Below, in pieces: positions 44,955 through 53,603 of a DNA stretch of 64,000 nucleotides. Source of the stretch: Promethearchaeota archaeon (GTDB lineage: Archaea > Asgardarchaeota > Lokiarchaeia > Sigyniarchaeales > SOKP01); assembly GCA_030606485.1 (NCBI GenBank), contig JAUWGH010000001.1, forward strand, positions 372,001 through 436,000, in the 5' to 3' direction. The notes under the pieces are model-generated. The model saw only the letters and a list, made by a program, of their open reading frames with translations, did not search any database and was not told where the DNA came from. Within the stretch, counting starts at the first letter, position 1; each line of letters opens with the position of its first letter. A program made the translations under genes and the position numbers.

Positions 44955-45485
44955 ATGTCTTCATATAAACTTAAGGTTCTTTTATGCGGTGCTGCCGCAG
45001 TGGGAAAGACCGCATTAGTTCAGCGTTTTATTAAGAATCGATTCGCTACTAACTATAAACTAACTGTTGGTGTGGATATTTTAACAAAGGACGTTAATTA
45101 TGAAGGAGACGAGATTGCAACGTTAAGTATATGGGATATTGGGGGACAACAAAGATTTGAATTCATTAGAAGCACGTTTTATAAGGGTGCAGCGGGAGTT
45201 CTTCTAGTTTTCGATCTCTCAAGGGCGCAGACTTATGCCGAAATCCGAAAATGGTTAGCGGAGATTCGACAATTTGCTGGAGAACATATACCTTTTGTTC
45301 TAGTAGGAAATAAAGTTGATTTAATTGAGGATGTTGGTGAAGTTATTGACAGGGAGGAAGCAAAAAGATTTGGGGAATCAGAAAATTCGATTTACATTGA
45401 AACATCTGCGAAGACTGGAGTGCATGTTGAGGAGTCTTTTGGTGAATTGACCAGACGAATTATTAAATCTCGTTCAGGCCAATAA
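44955..45485 (+). CDS. Rab/Ras-like small GTPase
   Basis: The 176 residues hold all five G motifs: GAAAVGKT (12-19), switch-I Thr37 in LTVGVD, WDIGGQ (60-65), NKVD (119-122) and ETSAK (149-153). The overall pattern is Rab-like (KTALVQRFIKNRF, STFYKGAAGVLLVFDL). G3 has WDIGGQ where Rabs have WDTAGQ, and no C-terminal prenylation Cys is present, so membrane attachment by lipid is unlikely. Asgard genomes encode many such GTPases, thought to relate to the origin of eukaryotic membrane traffic. Codon choice is a little richer in G+C than its neighbours. It appears to be a single-gene unit with its own TATA-like promoter and leader. Confidence 0.95.
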   Translation: MSSYKLKVLLCGAAAVGKTALVQRFIKNRFATNYKLTVGVDILTKDVNYEGDEIATLSIWDIGGQQRFEFIRSTFYKGAAGVLLVFDLSRAQTYAEIRKWLAEIRQFAGEHIPFVLVGNKVDLIEDVGEVIDREEAKRFGESENSIYIETSAKTGVHVEESFGELTRRIIKSRSGQ

Positions 45486-45730
45486 TTTATAGATTCAGTC
45501 TTATCTTTTTAAAATTTAAAATTTTAGGTCATTATATTTTACGTAATCTAATTTTTTTAATTAATTTATTTTTAATTCAATTAGTGAGGAAATTCTTACA
45601 TTAATTTAAATATTTATAAATTTGAAGTAATAATTAGAAAATATCTTTGTTTAAATGGTTTCTACTCTTACATCTTTAATTCATTACTTTAAATTAATTG
45701 AGATTTTTGAAAAATAAGTTGGGAAAAAGA

Positions 45731-45862
45731 TTAATCTTCTCCCAATGCATCAAGAACATCTTTATGTTCTTTTATTATATCATCTATTATTGATTTTGTT
45801 ATTTCTTTATCATTTAACTTTTTAATTTCTTTTTTTTCCTTTTCAATAGTCTTTTCTGTCAT
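45731..45862 (-). CDS. Small 43-aa protein, candidate antitoxin to the Doc-like gene
   Basis: The frame runs from an ATG (rc of 45860-45862) to TAA and encodes a highly charged peptide, MTEKTIEKEKKEIKKLNDK followed by EITKSIIDDIIKEHKDVLDALGED. It starts 34 bases after the end of the frameshifted Doc/Fic gene on the same strand. Size, charge and position suit a toxin-neutralising partner, but I do not recognise the family, and antitoxins usually come first. The pairing is inferred. Confidence 0.5.
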   Translation of the reverse strand: MTEKTIEKEKKEIKKLNDKEITKSIIDDIIKEHKDVLDALGED

Positions 45863-45896
45863 TTTCAACTCAAATTGAATATAGTATGGTCTTTAT

Positions 45897-46405
45897 TTAT
45901 AATTTTTCATAATTTTTTCTAATCCATCTAGAAATTTCGTTTTGATCAATTTCTTCTCTTGCAATTTTTAAACAAAATTCGATAATTTTTTCTTTAGTAG
46001 TTTTTTCTGAAGATTTTAAATGATACCCATTTTGTTTAAGGAATAATTGCGAAGCAATAAATCCAATCCTTTTATTTCCATCTGAAAAATGATGTTTTGG
46101 GTAAGATCAAACCATAAGATTGCCACTTTTTCCCAAAAACCAATTTTTTTAAAAGGTAATCCAAATTTTACTTTATCTAAAATGCTTTTTACTCCTTTTT
46201 CATTTAGTAAAACAACATTTCTCAAATTTTTATATTCCTTTTGCAAAATCTTAAAAATTAATATTATATCTTCAAAATCGGGATACCACATTAATATATC
46301 GTTGTTATTTCCTTTAACTATAAAAATTTGAAAAGCACCAGATGTAAGAATAATAAATTTTTCTCCAATTAAAACATTATTTTTCTTGTGTTTTAAGGAA
46401 TCCAT
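45897..46405 (-). pseudogene. Doc/Fic-family toxin, frameshifted near 46100
   Basis: The first frame from the ATG at 46405 reaches VAILWFDLTQN and would then run on as an unrelated sequence to 46016. In the next frame the protein continues HHFSDGNKRIGFIASQLFLKQNGY and ends KNYEKL at 45897. HHFSDGNKR fits the Doc signature HxFx(D/N)(A/G)NKR. A single base seems to be missing in the run ACCCAAAACATC, so this is either gene decay or a homopolymer error. Doc proteins inactivate EF-Tu-like factors by phosphorylation. The first 85 residues are less typical. Confidence 0.75.
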
Positions 46406-46517
46406 AAATTAAAACAACGTTAAAGAAATTTGTAAACTTGAAAATTTATTTTTTAAAAAATCCAATTATTTAAAATTATAATATTAAAAGGGCAAATTAT
46501 TTTTTCTAACTTAATTG

Positions 46518-47921
46518 CTAATGAAATTCTTCATGGAGTGTATTTACAGCTTTTTCGATATCTTCCTTACTAATAACTAATGATATATTTAATCCTTCGG
46601 AGGATTGAGAAATTGATTTAACATTGATATCATTTGAACTAAGAGCATTAAAGATGCGTGCTTTAATTTTTGTATCAAGAACTTGTAATCCGATGACTGC
46701 AAGTATTCCGACATACTCAATTTTGATATCAAAGAAATTTTTAAAGAAATCATTTTCTTTAATTAAATTTACTGCCTTTTCTCCTTCATTCATATTTACA
46801 ATAAATGTGGTATTAATTTCGCTGGAGCTTTGAGCGACTAAAGAAACATTTATTTTATTATCTCCCACAATGTTAAATATTTTGGCAAGAACACCGGGAA
46901 CTTCAACCATACTTCCTGAAGAAACAGTTATCATCGCAACTTCTTCGACAGTAGAGATTCCTTTTATGTTTGATTTATCGGTTTTTTCAGATATTATAGT
47001 AAATTGGGATTTTTCGAGAGGTTTATTAAAATTTCTAATCTCTAAGGGAATTTTATATGGTTCTATTGCTTCCAGACATTTCGGGTGCAGAATTTTTGCG
47101 CCGAAAAATGCCATTTCTTTTGCTTCGTTATAATCTAGAATTTTCACTAATTGTGGCTCGCAATTATTTATATATTTTGGGTCAGAAACAAGCAGTCCAT
47201 CAACATTCTTCCAGAGAATAACTTTGATATCTTTAAATTGACAAGTATTATAAATTACATGGGCGAGAATTGTCGCTGTATAATCAGATCCACCTCGACC
47301 TAGCGTAGTTATGTAACCAATTTTATTTCTACCAATAAACCCGGTAATACAAAATATTGTAATGTCATCTGGATTATCCAAGAGTGGGACCATTTTCTTC
47401 CTAATTCGGTTTTGTGTATATTTATAAAGTGGAAAAGCATTCCCGAAATTATCATCAGTTATTATTAATTCAGTTGAGGGGATAAATACTACATTATATC
47501 CGTTGATTTTGAGATATAGATGTAAAATATAAGTAGAGAAAATCTCTCCAAAACTTAGAACATAATCTTGATAATATAGCTCAAATCCAAACTCATTAAT
47601 GTCAATTAACGCATCTTCGAGTTCGCTAATTTTTTTATCAATATATTCTTTAGCGACATTTGCATATTCTTCATTATCACCAAAAATTTCATCGATTATG
47701 TCATAATTTTTTTTTTCGATAAAGGCAATATTTTTATCAATATCAATTCCCTTTTCTGCTTTATTGCCCATATCTAATAATAAATCAGTGATCCCTTTAA
47801 ATGCGGATGCTACATAAACTTTTTTATAATCTTTATAAATTTCCGTAATATTCAGAATGTTTTTAAATGACTCTTCGTCTTGTAAGCAGCTACCACCAAA
47901 TTTCATTATAACAATTGCCAT
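46518..47921 (-). CDS. Aspartate kinase with two C-terminal ACT domains
   Basis: The 467 residues begin VIMKFGGSCLQDEESF (kinase nucleotide site), with TLGRGGSDYTATILAHV as the second substrate loop and the regulatory half showing SGSMVEVPGVLAKIFNIVGDNKINVSLVAQSSSEINTTFIV and a second ACT repeat. The enzyme phosphorylates aspartate at the start of the lysine/threonine/methionine pathway, and the ACT pair implies feedback control by an amino acid. It stands alone, without other pathway genes beside it. Confidence 0.93.
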   Translation of the reverse strand: MAIVIMKFGGSCLQDEESFKNILNITEIYKDYKKVYVASAFKGITDLLLDMGNKAEKGIDIDKNIAFIEKKNYDIIDEIFGDNEEYANVAKEYIDKKISELEDALIDINEFGFELYYQDYVLSFGEIFSTYILHLYLKINGYNVVFIPSTELIITDDNFGNAFPLYKYTQNRIRKKMVPLLDNPDDITIFCITGFIGRNKIGYITTLGRGGSDYTATILAHVIYNTCQFKDIKVILWKNVDGLLVSDPKYINNCEPQLVKILDYNEAKEMAFFGAKILHPKCLEAIEPYKIPLEIRNFNKPLEKSQFTIISEKTDKSNIKGISTVEEVAMITVSSGSMVEVPGVLAKIFNIVGDNKINVSLVAQSSSEINTTFIVNMNEGEKAVNLIKENDFFKNFFDIKIEYVGILAVIGLQVLDTKIKARIFNALSSNDINVKSISQSSEGLNISLVISKEDIEKAVNTLHEEFH

Positions 47922-48038
47922 TTATCAATATACCCCGCTTATTCTAATAATTAATAATTTAAAATAAATAATCCTTTTGTTTTCAAAATTTTAAAAAAAA
48001 GAAATGAGAGAAAAAATAAAATAAATGCTATTTTTTAT

Positions 48039-48245
48039 TTATTTCTCAAGTTCAAAATTTATTTGCATTCTTACTCGATAGATTAGTTCATCTTTATCTT
48101 CTTTTACCTTAACATCAGATTGAATAATAGATATATTTCTAATACCCTTTAAACTCTTTTTTGCTACTTTATAACCTTCTTTTACGGCTTCAGCCCAATT
48201 TTTTTCTGATGTTGCTACTATTTCAATTGATTTATAAACAGGCAT
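48039..48245 (-). CDS. Dodecin, small flavin-binding storage protein
   Basis: The 68 residues match dodecin throughout: VYKSIEIVATSEKNWAEAVKEGYKVAKKSLKGIRNISIIQSDVKV and a C-terminal strand RVRMQINFELE. Twelve subunits form a hollow shell that binds flavins in pairs. GAGTGA lies seven bases before the ATG. It is a single gene between aspartate kinase and the longin-GTPase. Confidence 0.93.
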   Translation of the reverse strand: MPVYKSIEIVATSEKNWAEAVKEGYKVAKKSLKGIRNISIIQSDVKVKEDKDELIYRVRMQINFELEK

Positions 48246-48451
48246 TTTAATATCACTCTTTTATTAGAATTTTATGGTAATGTTAATTTTTATTTTCGAA
48301 TATTTAAATATTTGGAAAGTTGCAAATTGAAAACATAATTTCAAGGCATAAAAAAAAATTTGAGAATCTTCTGAAAAATTATTAGAAAGAAAAAGTGTTA
48401 TGAAAATATTTCTGCTAATATGTAATTTTAAGGAATTTATTCTATAATCCT

Positions 48452-50368
48452 TTATACACCAAAGCTATTTAAAAGATTCTGAATATCATCAATTTGTTTT
48501 GATATGTTAGCTTTTATGGCTTTTATCTTTTGTGATTTCTTATTAAACTCTTCTGAGGTTATTTCTCCTGAAATTTCTTTTATATCAAGGTCGAGTTCCA
48601 TTTTAGAAATATTTGCAAATTTAATCTTTAAATCCATTAAGGTTTTTTCAAGTTCATTTTTTTGTGTGCCTTCTTGATCACTTACGGTTGTTGTTGGGGG
48701 TTTGGTTGGGACTGGTGTTGGTTGAGTTAAAGGCTTCGGAATAGAGGGTTGAGGTGGAGCTTTCGGTGGGGCGGGTGGTTGTGGTGGTTTTTTAGAATCA
48801 GGTAAAGGCTGTTGATATGGTGATTTAGCTTTAGTAGTGTATGGTTTTGATTTTTGTTGAGGTTGAGGTTCTTCTTGTTTTATAGCACTAAATGGACTAA
48901 TTGTTAATGAGGGTTTAGGTCCGGTGGGTTTTGCGGATAAGATATTTGTTGGACGAGGTTTAATTTTAAAATCTTCGAGATTAATTGTTAATTTTGGTTG
49001 TGTGGATTGTGATTTAGGTGAAGTTGGCTTTGGAGTAGCTTTAGGTTCAGGTATAGTTGTTTTTTTTATTGCTGGTGGTTTAGCAATCGCTGGTTTCGGA
49101 GCTGTTTTAGGTTCAAGCACAGTTGGGATTTTTTTTGCTGAAGGTTTAGAAATCGCTGGTTTTGGAGGGGCTTTAGGTTCAGGTACAGTTGATTTTTTTA
49201 TTGCTGGTGGTTTAGGAATTGCTGGTTTTGTAGCAGCTTTAGGTTCAGGTGATGTTGATTCAACCGATGCAGGTTGAGCTTCTTCTTTTTGTTTAACAAT
49301 TTCAACTGGGGTTGTTTCCATCTTTATTAAAATTTCTTTAATCTTCTGGGCTTTTTCATTAAATTCATTTCCTAAACTATCATCACCTAAATCAAGACAT
49401 AAATCTGCAATTTTTTCAAATAATATTAAAGCATTTTGGAAATTGCCTTCATTAAGTGATAATTCAGCTTCTTGTAATAATTTATCTCTCTCAATCAATG
49501 GTTTCAATAAGGGACTTACTTCTGCACTCATTTCAAGGATATCAGCAATTATTGTAATCATTTTATCACGATTTTCACTTCTATTTGCAATCATCTTATA
49601 AGTTTTTAAACCTAAAATGTTCTCAATTTCTGATACAGGAAGTGCAGGTGAAAGATCTTGTTTGTTTCCAATTATTGCAGTATGTGCATGGGGTGCTTCA
49701 TCTTTTATTAAATCGAGGAAAAATCTACTTTTTTCTATATTTTCTAAAGTGGAATCTGTAATGAGAAGAACTGCATCGCTACCTTTAACAAAATTATTCC
49801 ATAAATAGCTAAACTGTTCTTGTCCTGCAAAATCCCACAAATGAAAGTGTAATTTCCCTATCTTAATAGTTGCTATATCTCCAGTTATAGTAGGAATATG
49901 TTCCATCGGTATTTCTTCAGCCCTAATTAATCTAGTTATTGTTGTTTTTCCAACACCAGAAAATCCTACGAGTGAAATTTTGGGGCGTAAATTTTTATGA
50001 ATTAAGTCAATTGTTGGGTCAAATACTTCAAAAGTTTTAGAATCAAATTCAGTTTTGATTATATCCCCAAAAAGATTAAGAAATTCCCTTTTACACCTAA
50101 GCAATTCATTTTTAATATCCTTGGATGAATCAGTTAAACCTGTTACAAATAAGAACATTAAATCTAAATTTTTTTCCGTAGCGTATGTGATTCTATATTT
50201 ATAATAATCATGATATTCAATTTTATCACTTGGTGCAGCTAAAGCATCTTTACATAGTTGTTTGAACAAACTATCAAAATCATCTTGTGTTAATGCCTTA
50301 CCAAATTGACAGGAATATATCAATTCCCCCTCTTTATAAATATAAACTTGCCTTAGAATAATATTCAC
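48452..50368 (-). CDS. Longin-like domain fused to ARF-like GTPase with proline-rich tail
   Basis: The 638 residues have five parts: a longin-like alpha/beta domain (1-115: RQVYIYKEGELIYSCQFG...), an ARF/SR-beta-like GTPase (128-280) with GFSGVGKTT (135-143), PTITGD switch I, WDFAGQ (178-183) and NKQD (235-238), a helical hairpin like one TPR (292-345), a Pro/Lys-rich low-complexity region (about 355-565) with repeated EPKA.PKPAI.KP units, and a C-terminal helical segment (EISGEITSEEFNKKSQKIKAI). The normal SAK motif is replaced by ANRSENRDK. The Roadblock gene lies 59 bases upstream on the same strand. It starts at GTG 50368, which lies in AGGTGA, or at the ATT five bases after that motif (50359). 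Confidence 0.9.
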   Translation of the reverse strand: MNIILRQVYIYKEGELIYSCQFGKALTQDDFDSLFKQLCKDALAAPSDKIEYHDYYKYRITYATEKNLDLMFLFVTGLTDSSKDIKNELLRCKREFLNLFGDIIKTEFDSKTFEVFDPTIDLIHKNLRPKISLVGFSGVGKTTITRLIRAEEIPMEHIPTITGDIATIKIGKLHFHLWDFAGQEQFSYLWNNFVKGSDAVLLITDSTLENIEKSRFFLDLIKDEAPHAHTAIIGNKQDLSPALPVSEIENILGLKTYKMIANRSENRDKMITIIADILEMSAEVSPLLKPLIERDKLLQEAELSLNEGNFQNALILFEKIADLCLDLGDDSLGNEFNEKAQKIKEILIKMETTPVEIVKQKEEAQPASVESTSPEPKAATKPAIPKPPAIKKSTVPEPKAPPKPAISKPSAKKIPTVLEPKTAPKPAIAKPPAIKKTTIPEPKATPKPTSPKSQSTQPKLTINLEDFKIKPRPTNILSAKPTGPKPSLTISPFSAIKQEEPQPQQKSKPYTTKAKSPYQQPLPDSKKPPQPPAPPKAPPQPSIPKPLTQPTPVPTKPPTTTVSDQEGTQKNELEKTLMDLKIKFANISKMELDLDIKEISGEITSEEFNKKSQKIKAIKANISKQIDDIQNLLNSFGV

Positions 50369-50427
50369 CTAAATTAAATATTGAACTTTAAATTCATAAT
50401 ACACGTTTTGAATTTATTTATACAGAT

Positions 50428-50922
50428 TTATGAAATATATTTAATTAAATCTTTAATAATCTTAAATTTTTGTAGTCTATCTTCATCTGTTTTTAATGAA
50501 TCATCTAACTTAATTATTTCTTTTACGAATTCAAATTTTGTAAATTCATCAATTTTGAGTTTTTTTGAAATACCCTTTGCTAGTTTTTCAAGAAACTTTT
50601 TTACACTTGGAATAAGGTTTGATAAATCTACACTTTTTTTTAATTGTGCTAGTAAAATTAATTCACTAGTTTTAGTGATTAAAAAAAAGTATTTTTCGCT
50701 TTCTAAAGTTATTGAATCTATTTTTTTCAATTTAAGACTTTTAGCGAATATCGCTCTCTGATTTATCAAATCCGAAATTTCTGGCGGAATAATTTTTCCT
50801 TTATGCAAATCTTCAATTTCAGAACCTAATATTACACCATATTTATTTGCGATTAATGTATTGGTTTTCAATTCTGATTTAATTTGTTTTACAATTTTGC
50901 TATATTTGTCTTCTTCGGACAT
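50428..50922 (-). CDS. Roadblock/LC7-domain protein
   Basis: From the ATG at 50922 the protein has 164 residues. The frame is open a further 32 codons upstream, but that stretch (HDYAIRINYFYCLYF) does not look like part of the domain. Residues about 22-115 show the Roadblock pattern: ANKYGVILGSEI, a helix ending NQRAIFAKSL, IDSITLESEKYFFLITKTSELILLAQL and a last helix. About 50 further residues form charged helices. Roadblock proteins act as GTPase regulators or platforms, for example MglB and the Ragulator; the next gene encodes a longin-GTPase, so a regulatory pair is likely. Confidence 0.75.
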   Translation of the reverse strand: MSEEDKYSKIVKQIKSELKTNTLIANKYGVILGSEIEDLHKGKIIPPEISDLINQRAIFAKSLKLKKIDSITLESEKYFFLITKTSELILLAQLKKSVDLSNLIPSVKKFLEKLAKGISKKLKIDEFTKFEFVKEIIKLDDSLKTDEDRLQKFKIIKDLIKYIS

Positions 50923-51207
50923 CTGGGAATCATTCTGTGGAATATTGAAATATAAGCAATAAAAATAATTTATCCTTATAGCATAATCATGTAAACATAA
51001 TATTATAAATTTTTTCACAAAAAATAATTTCTCTTTCTATAAACAAATCAAATTTTTTACTATAATTTTTATTTTAATTTGTTTCACTGTTCTTTAAAAA
51101 TTTATAAATAATTAGAAGGTTGTATTACTTTTATACACAAGATTATTAAGAAATTTTTCTGTATTATTAAAAATCTAATTTAAAATTATTATATACGATG
51201 AATAATA

Positions 51208-51603
51208 ATGTTTGATTATAATGAATATAATAGATGGATGAATGAAGCAGACAACACATTAAAATCAGCAGAAATAGATAAGAAAAATGGATTTTTCAAT
51301 TGGAGCTGTTTTAAATGTCAACAAGCTGCTGAGTTTTCATTAAAAGCGATTTTATATGGTTTAGGATCAACTCCTTTTGGTCACTCTTTAACAAAATTAA
51401 CTAGCGACCTAAAAAATCATGATATTAATGTTTCTTCAATATTAACTGCTTGTAAAAAGTTAGATTTACATTACATTCCCTCTCGATATCCAAATGCATA
51501 TTCCACAGGGGCACCATTCGAATATCATGATGAAGTTATTGCTGAAGAGGCTTTAAATAATGCGTCAATAATATTTAATTTTATTAAAGGTATTAAAAAA
51601 TGA
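51208..51603 (+). CDS. HEPN-domain protein, partner of the following nucleotidyltransferase
   Basis: The 131 residues form a helical bundle with WMNEADNTLKSAEIDKKNGFFNWSCFKCQQAAEFSLKAILYGLG and the segment LDLHYIPSRYPNAYSTGAPFEYHD, characteristic of archaeal HEPN proteins paired with MNT genes. I do not see the RX4-6H motif of HEPN RNases, so toxicity by RNA cutting is uncertain. The stop overlaps the next ATG by four bases (ATGA), so the two are coupled. Confidence 0.87.
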   Translation: MFDYNEYNRWMNEADNTLKSAEIDKKNGFFNWSCFKCQQAAEFSLKAILYGLGSTPFGHSLTKLTSDLKNHDINVSSILTACKKLDLHYIPSRYPNAYSTGAPFEYHDEVIAEEALNNASIIFNFIKGIKK

Positions 51604-52022
51604 ATACTTCCTTAAAAACTATTAATTATGGCATTAAAAAATTTTGTGAAAATATTATTAAAAAATTAAATCCCAAATGCATTATTTTATACGGATCACT
51701 GGCAAGGGGGGATTTTAACGAGCGAAGCGATGCTGATCTAATTGTGATATCTTCGAAATTACCTAAAAATTATTATGAAAGGGCACAATTACTTTATGAC
51801 TTAATCGAAACTCTTGACCCGATTGAACCTATTGGTTTTACTCCCGATGAATTCATCAATATGATCGAAAACCGGCATTGCACAACCTTATTTGCAATGG
51901 AAGAGGGAAAACCTTTATTTGGAAAAAAATATTTTTCTTTTTTAAAAAAAATTCATAAGAAAATATTCAATAAGTACAAAATCATCAAAGGGAATTCATC
52001 TTGGATTGCCAAAATAGGATAA
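51600..52022 (+). CDS. MNT-type minimal nucleotidyltransferase
   Basis: The 140 residues contain the polymerase-beta fold core LYGSLARGDFNERSDADLIVI, with GS followed by two catalytic Asp residues. In HEPN/MNT toxin-antitoxin pairs this protein modifies and neutralises the HEPN partner by adding nucleotides. The C-terminal 35 residues are basic. Stop-start overlap with the HEPN gene shows that they form a unit. Confidence 0.9.
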   Translation: MNTSLKTINYGIKKFCENIIKKLNPKCIILYGSLARGDFNERSDADLIVISSKLPKNYYERAQLLYDLIETLDPIEPIGFTPDEFINMIENRHCTTLFAMEEGKPLFGKKYFSFLKKIHKKIFNKYKIIKGNSSWIAKIG

Positions 52023-52091
52023 TTCTAACGATGATTTTAAATTGAATCTTATCAAATCAAATAAATCTTTCAATGGTTACATATTTAAAAG

Positions 52092-52883
52092 ATGGTATTT
52101 TTAATGAATAAATTCTCGTATCACTTCATTGAAAAGGAATCAGATGTCACTATAATCTCTGAGTCAAAAAAAGCAATTAAATTAGCTATTAAATCTTTTT
52201 ATAAACATAGAACGATTCTTGAGAAATTTGTGTATAAAAATGAAATTTTCTTAAAATCTCTTTCACCAATAAAAGTCAAAAATCCTCCCAAAATTATTAA
52301 ACTTATGGTTAAATATTCAGCAATATGCGATGTTGGTCCGATGGCTACAGTTGCTGGCGCTCTTGCTGATATAATGGTAAAAGAAATAAAGATGAATGAG
52401 AAATTATACCCATTGAAAATTGCAGTTGTGGAGAATGGCGGTGAAATCTCAATTAATTCTGAAGAATCTATTAAAGTAGGGTTATATGCAGGAAAAAATT
52501 TGCTGGGTGGAAAATTAGGCTTTCTTATAACTGAAAAAGATTCTCCTTCGGGTATTGGCTCAAGCTCCGCAAAAATTGGTCATGCAATAAGTTTCGGAGA
52601 AGCTGATGTCGTAACTATTTTCGCAACAAATGCCACACTTGCAGATGGAGCAGCAACAAGAATTGCCAATGCCGTAAAAGGGAGAGATATTGAAAAGTCA
52701 ATAAAAAAAGGTTTAGATCTTGTGGATGATCTCGAAGGTGTATTCGGAGCTTTTATTAGTAGGGAGGAAAAAGTAGGACAAGTTGGAAAAATACCAAAAA
52801 TTGTTAAGATTAAAGGTGATGAATATTCATTATTAAAAAAAAAATTAGAGGATTTTTATCCAAACTATGAATTTTTTTACTAG
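52092..52883 (+). CDS. UPF0280-family (ApbE-like fold) protein
   Basis: The 263 residues match UPF0280: VGPMATVAGALADIMV (the flavin-transferase-like loop), KIAVVENGGEISINS, SPSGIGSSSAKIGHAISFGEADVVTIFA and LADGAATRIANAVKG. The family is common in methanogens and Asgard archaea and is structurally related to ApbE; its reaction is not settled. The frame has two nearby ATGs (52092 and 52104), either of which would do. It follows the HEPN/MNT pair by about 70 bases. Confidence 0.88.
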   Translation: MVFLMNKFSYHFIEKESDVTIISESKKAIKLAIKSFYKHRTILEKFVYKNEIFLKSLSPIKVKNPPKIIKLMVKYSAICDVGPMATVAGALADIMVKEIKMNEKLYPLKIAVVENGGEISINSEESIKVGLYAGKNLLGGKLGFLITEKDSPSGIGSSSAKIGHAISFGEADVVTIFATNATLADGAATRIANAVKGRDIEKSIKKGLDLVDDLEGVFGAFISREEKVGQVGKIPKIVKIKGDEYSLLKKKLEDFYPNYEFFY

Positions 52884-52916
52884 AATTTCCTAACTTTAGT
52901 AAATATAGTAAATATT

Positions 52917-53603
52917 TTATTCTTCTTGAAGCCATACACGGAAGTGAGTAAAGTTTACATTATATTCCATAAATTTGTTCTCTATTAACCACAAACATTT
53001 TTCAGGAATAAGAAAAGCTCCTCGCCCCAATTTAAATCCTTTTATTTCTTGTACTAATCCATCTTTTTGATATTGATATACTTTTTTAAAATATCTCTTT
53101 TTAGTTTGATAACCATACAATATTCTTTTTATTTTCATTTTAGAAGATTTATCTAACTCTCTTAAATTGAATTTTATAATTAAATATGGTTTTAATTTCA
53201 AAGTTTTAAAGGGAATCTCCAAAAAATTCGAAGATCCATATATTAGACGACCTTCAGCTAAAATATTTTCAATAAAATTTGAATCCCATTTTTCAATTTC
53301 TTCAGGATAAATAAAAATACATTGGACTAATCGATCTATTTTTTTTTCTAAATCTAAGAAATTATTAAATACATTATTTTCTATAGATTTCGGAGTATTT
53401 TTTTTAAAAAATATACAAATATCAATATCACTCTCATCAGTAAAAGTTCCAGAAGTTAAAGAACCAAAAACCAATATGGAATCAATATTTTTAAATTTAG
53501 ATTGATTTTTTTTTATAAAATTTTTAGTATATTTTATTATTTTTTCTTGTTTTTCGTTTTTTTTAATGAATTTAATATTTTCTTCTTCTAATCTAAGATT
53601 CAT
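52917..53603 (-). CDS. Nucleotidyltransferase-domain protein, stand-alone
   Basis: The 228 residues hold a polymerase-beta-type core, ILVFGSLTSGTFTDESDIDICIFF, at about 45-68, with GS and DxD intact. A C-terminal part of about 110 residues (LKPYLIIKFNLRELDKSSKMKIKRILYGYQTKKRYF) is basic and helical. It is not the minimal MNT type, and no HEPN partner adjoins it. The target is unknown; an antitoxin-like or nucleotidylating defence role is possible. It is convergent with the UPF0280 gene, with 33 bases between the stops. Confidence 0.75.
   Translation of the reverse strand: MNLRLEEENIKFIKKNEKQEKIIKYTKNFIKKNQSKFKNIDSILVFGSLTSGTFTDESDIDICIFFKKNTPKSIENNVFNNFLDLEKKIDRLVQCIFIYPEEIEKWDSNFIENILAEGRLIYGSSNFLEIPFKTLKLKPYLIIKFNLRELDKSSKMKIKRILYGYQTKKRYFKKVYQYQKDGLVQEIKGFKLGRGAFLIPEKCLWLIENKFMEYNVNFTHFRVWLQEE

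Noticed and set aside
46016-46110. The unshifted C-terminal end (QMEIKGLDLLLRNYSLNKMG) of the frame beginning at 46405
   Set aside because: The other frame gives HHFSDGNKR and a normal family C-terminus, so the unshifted end is an artefact of a lost base.
46089-46331. 80-codon plus-strand frame opposite the Doc-like gene
   Set aside because: It is antisense to recognisable Doc/Fic sequence, with no domain of its own.
50923-51018. A 32-codon upstream extension of the Roadblock gene
   Set aside because: The extension is Cys/Tyr-rich and unlike the domain; the ATG at 50922 begins a normal acidic start (MSEEDKYSK).
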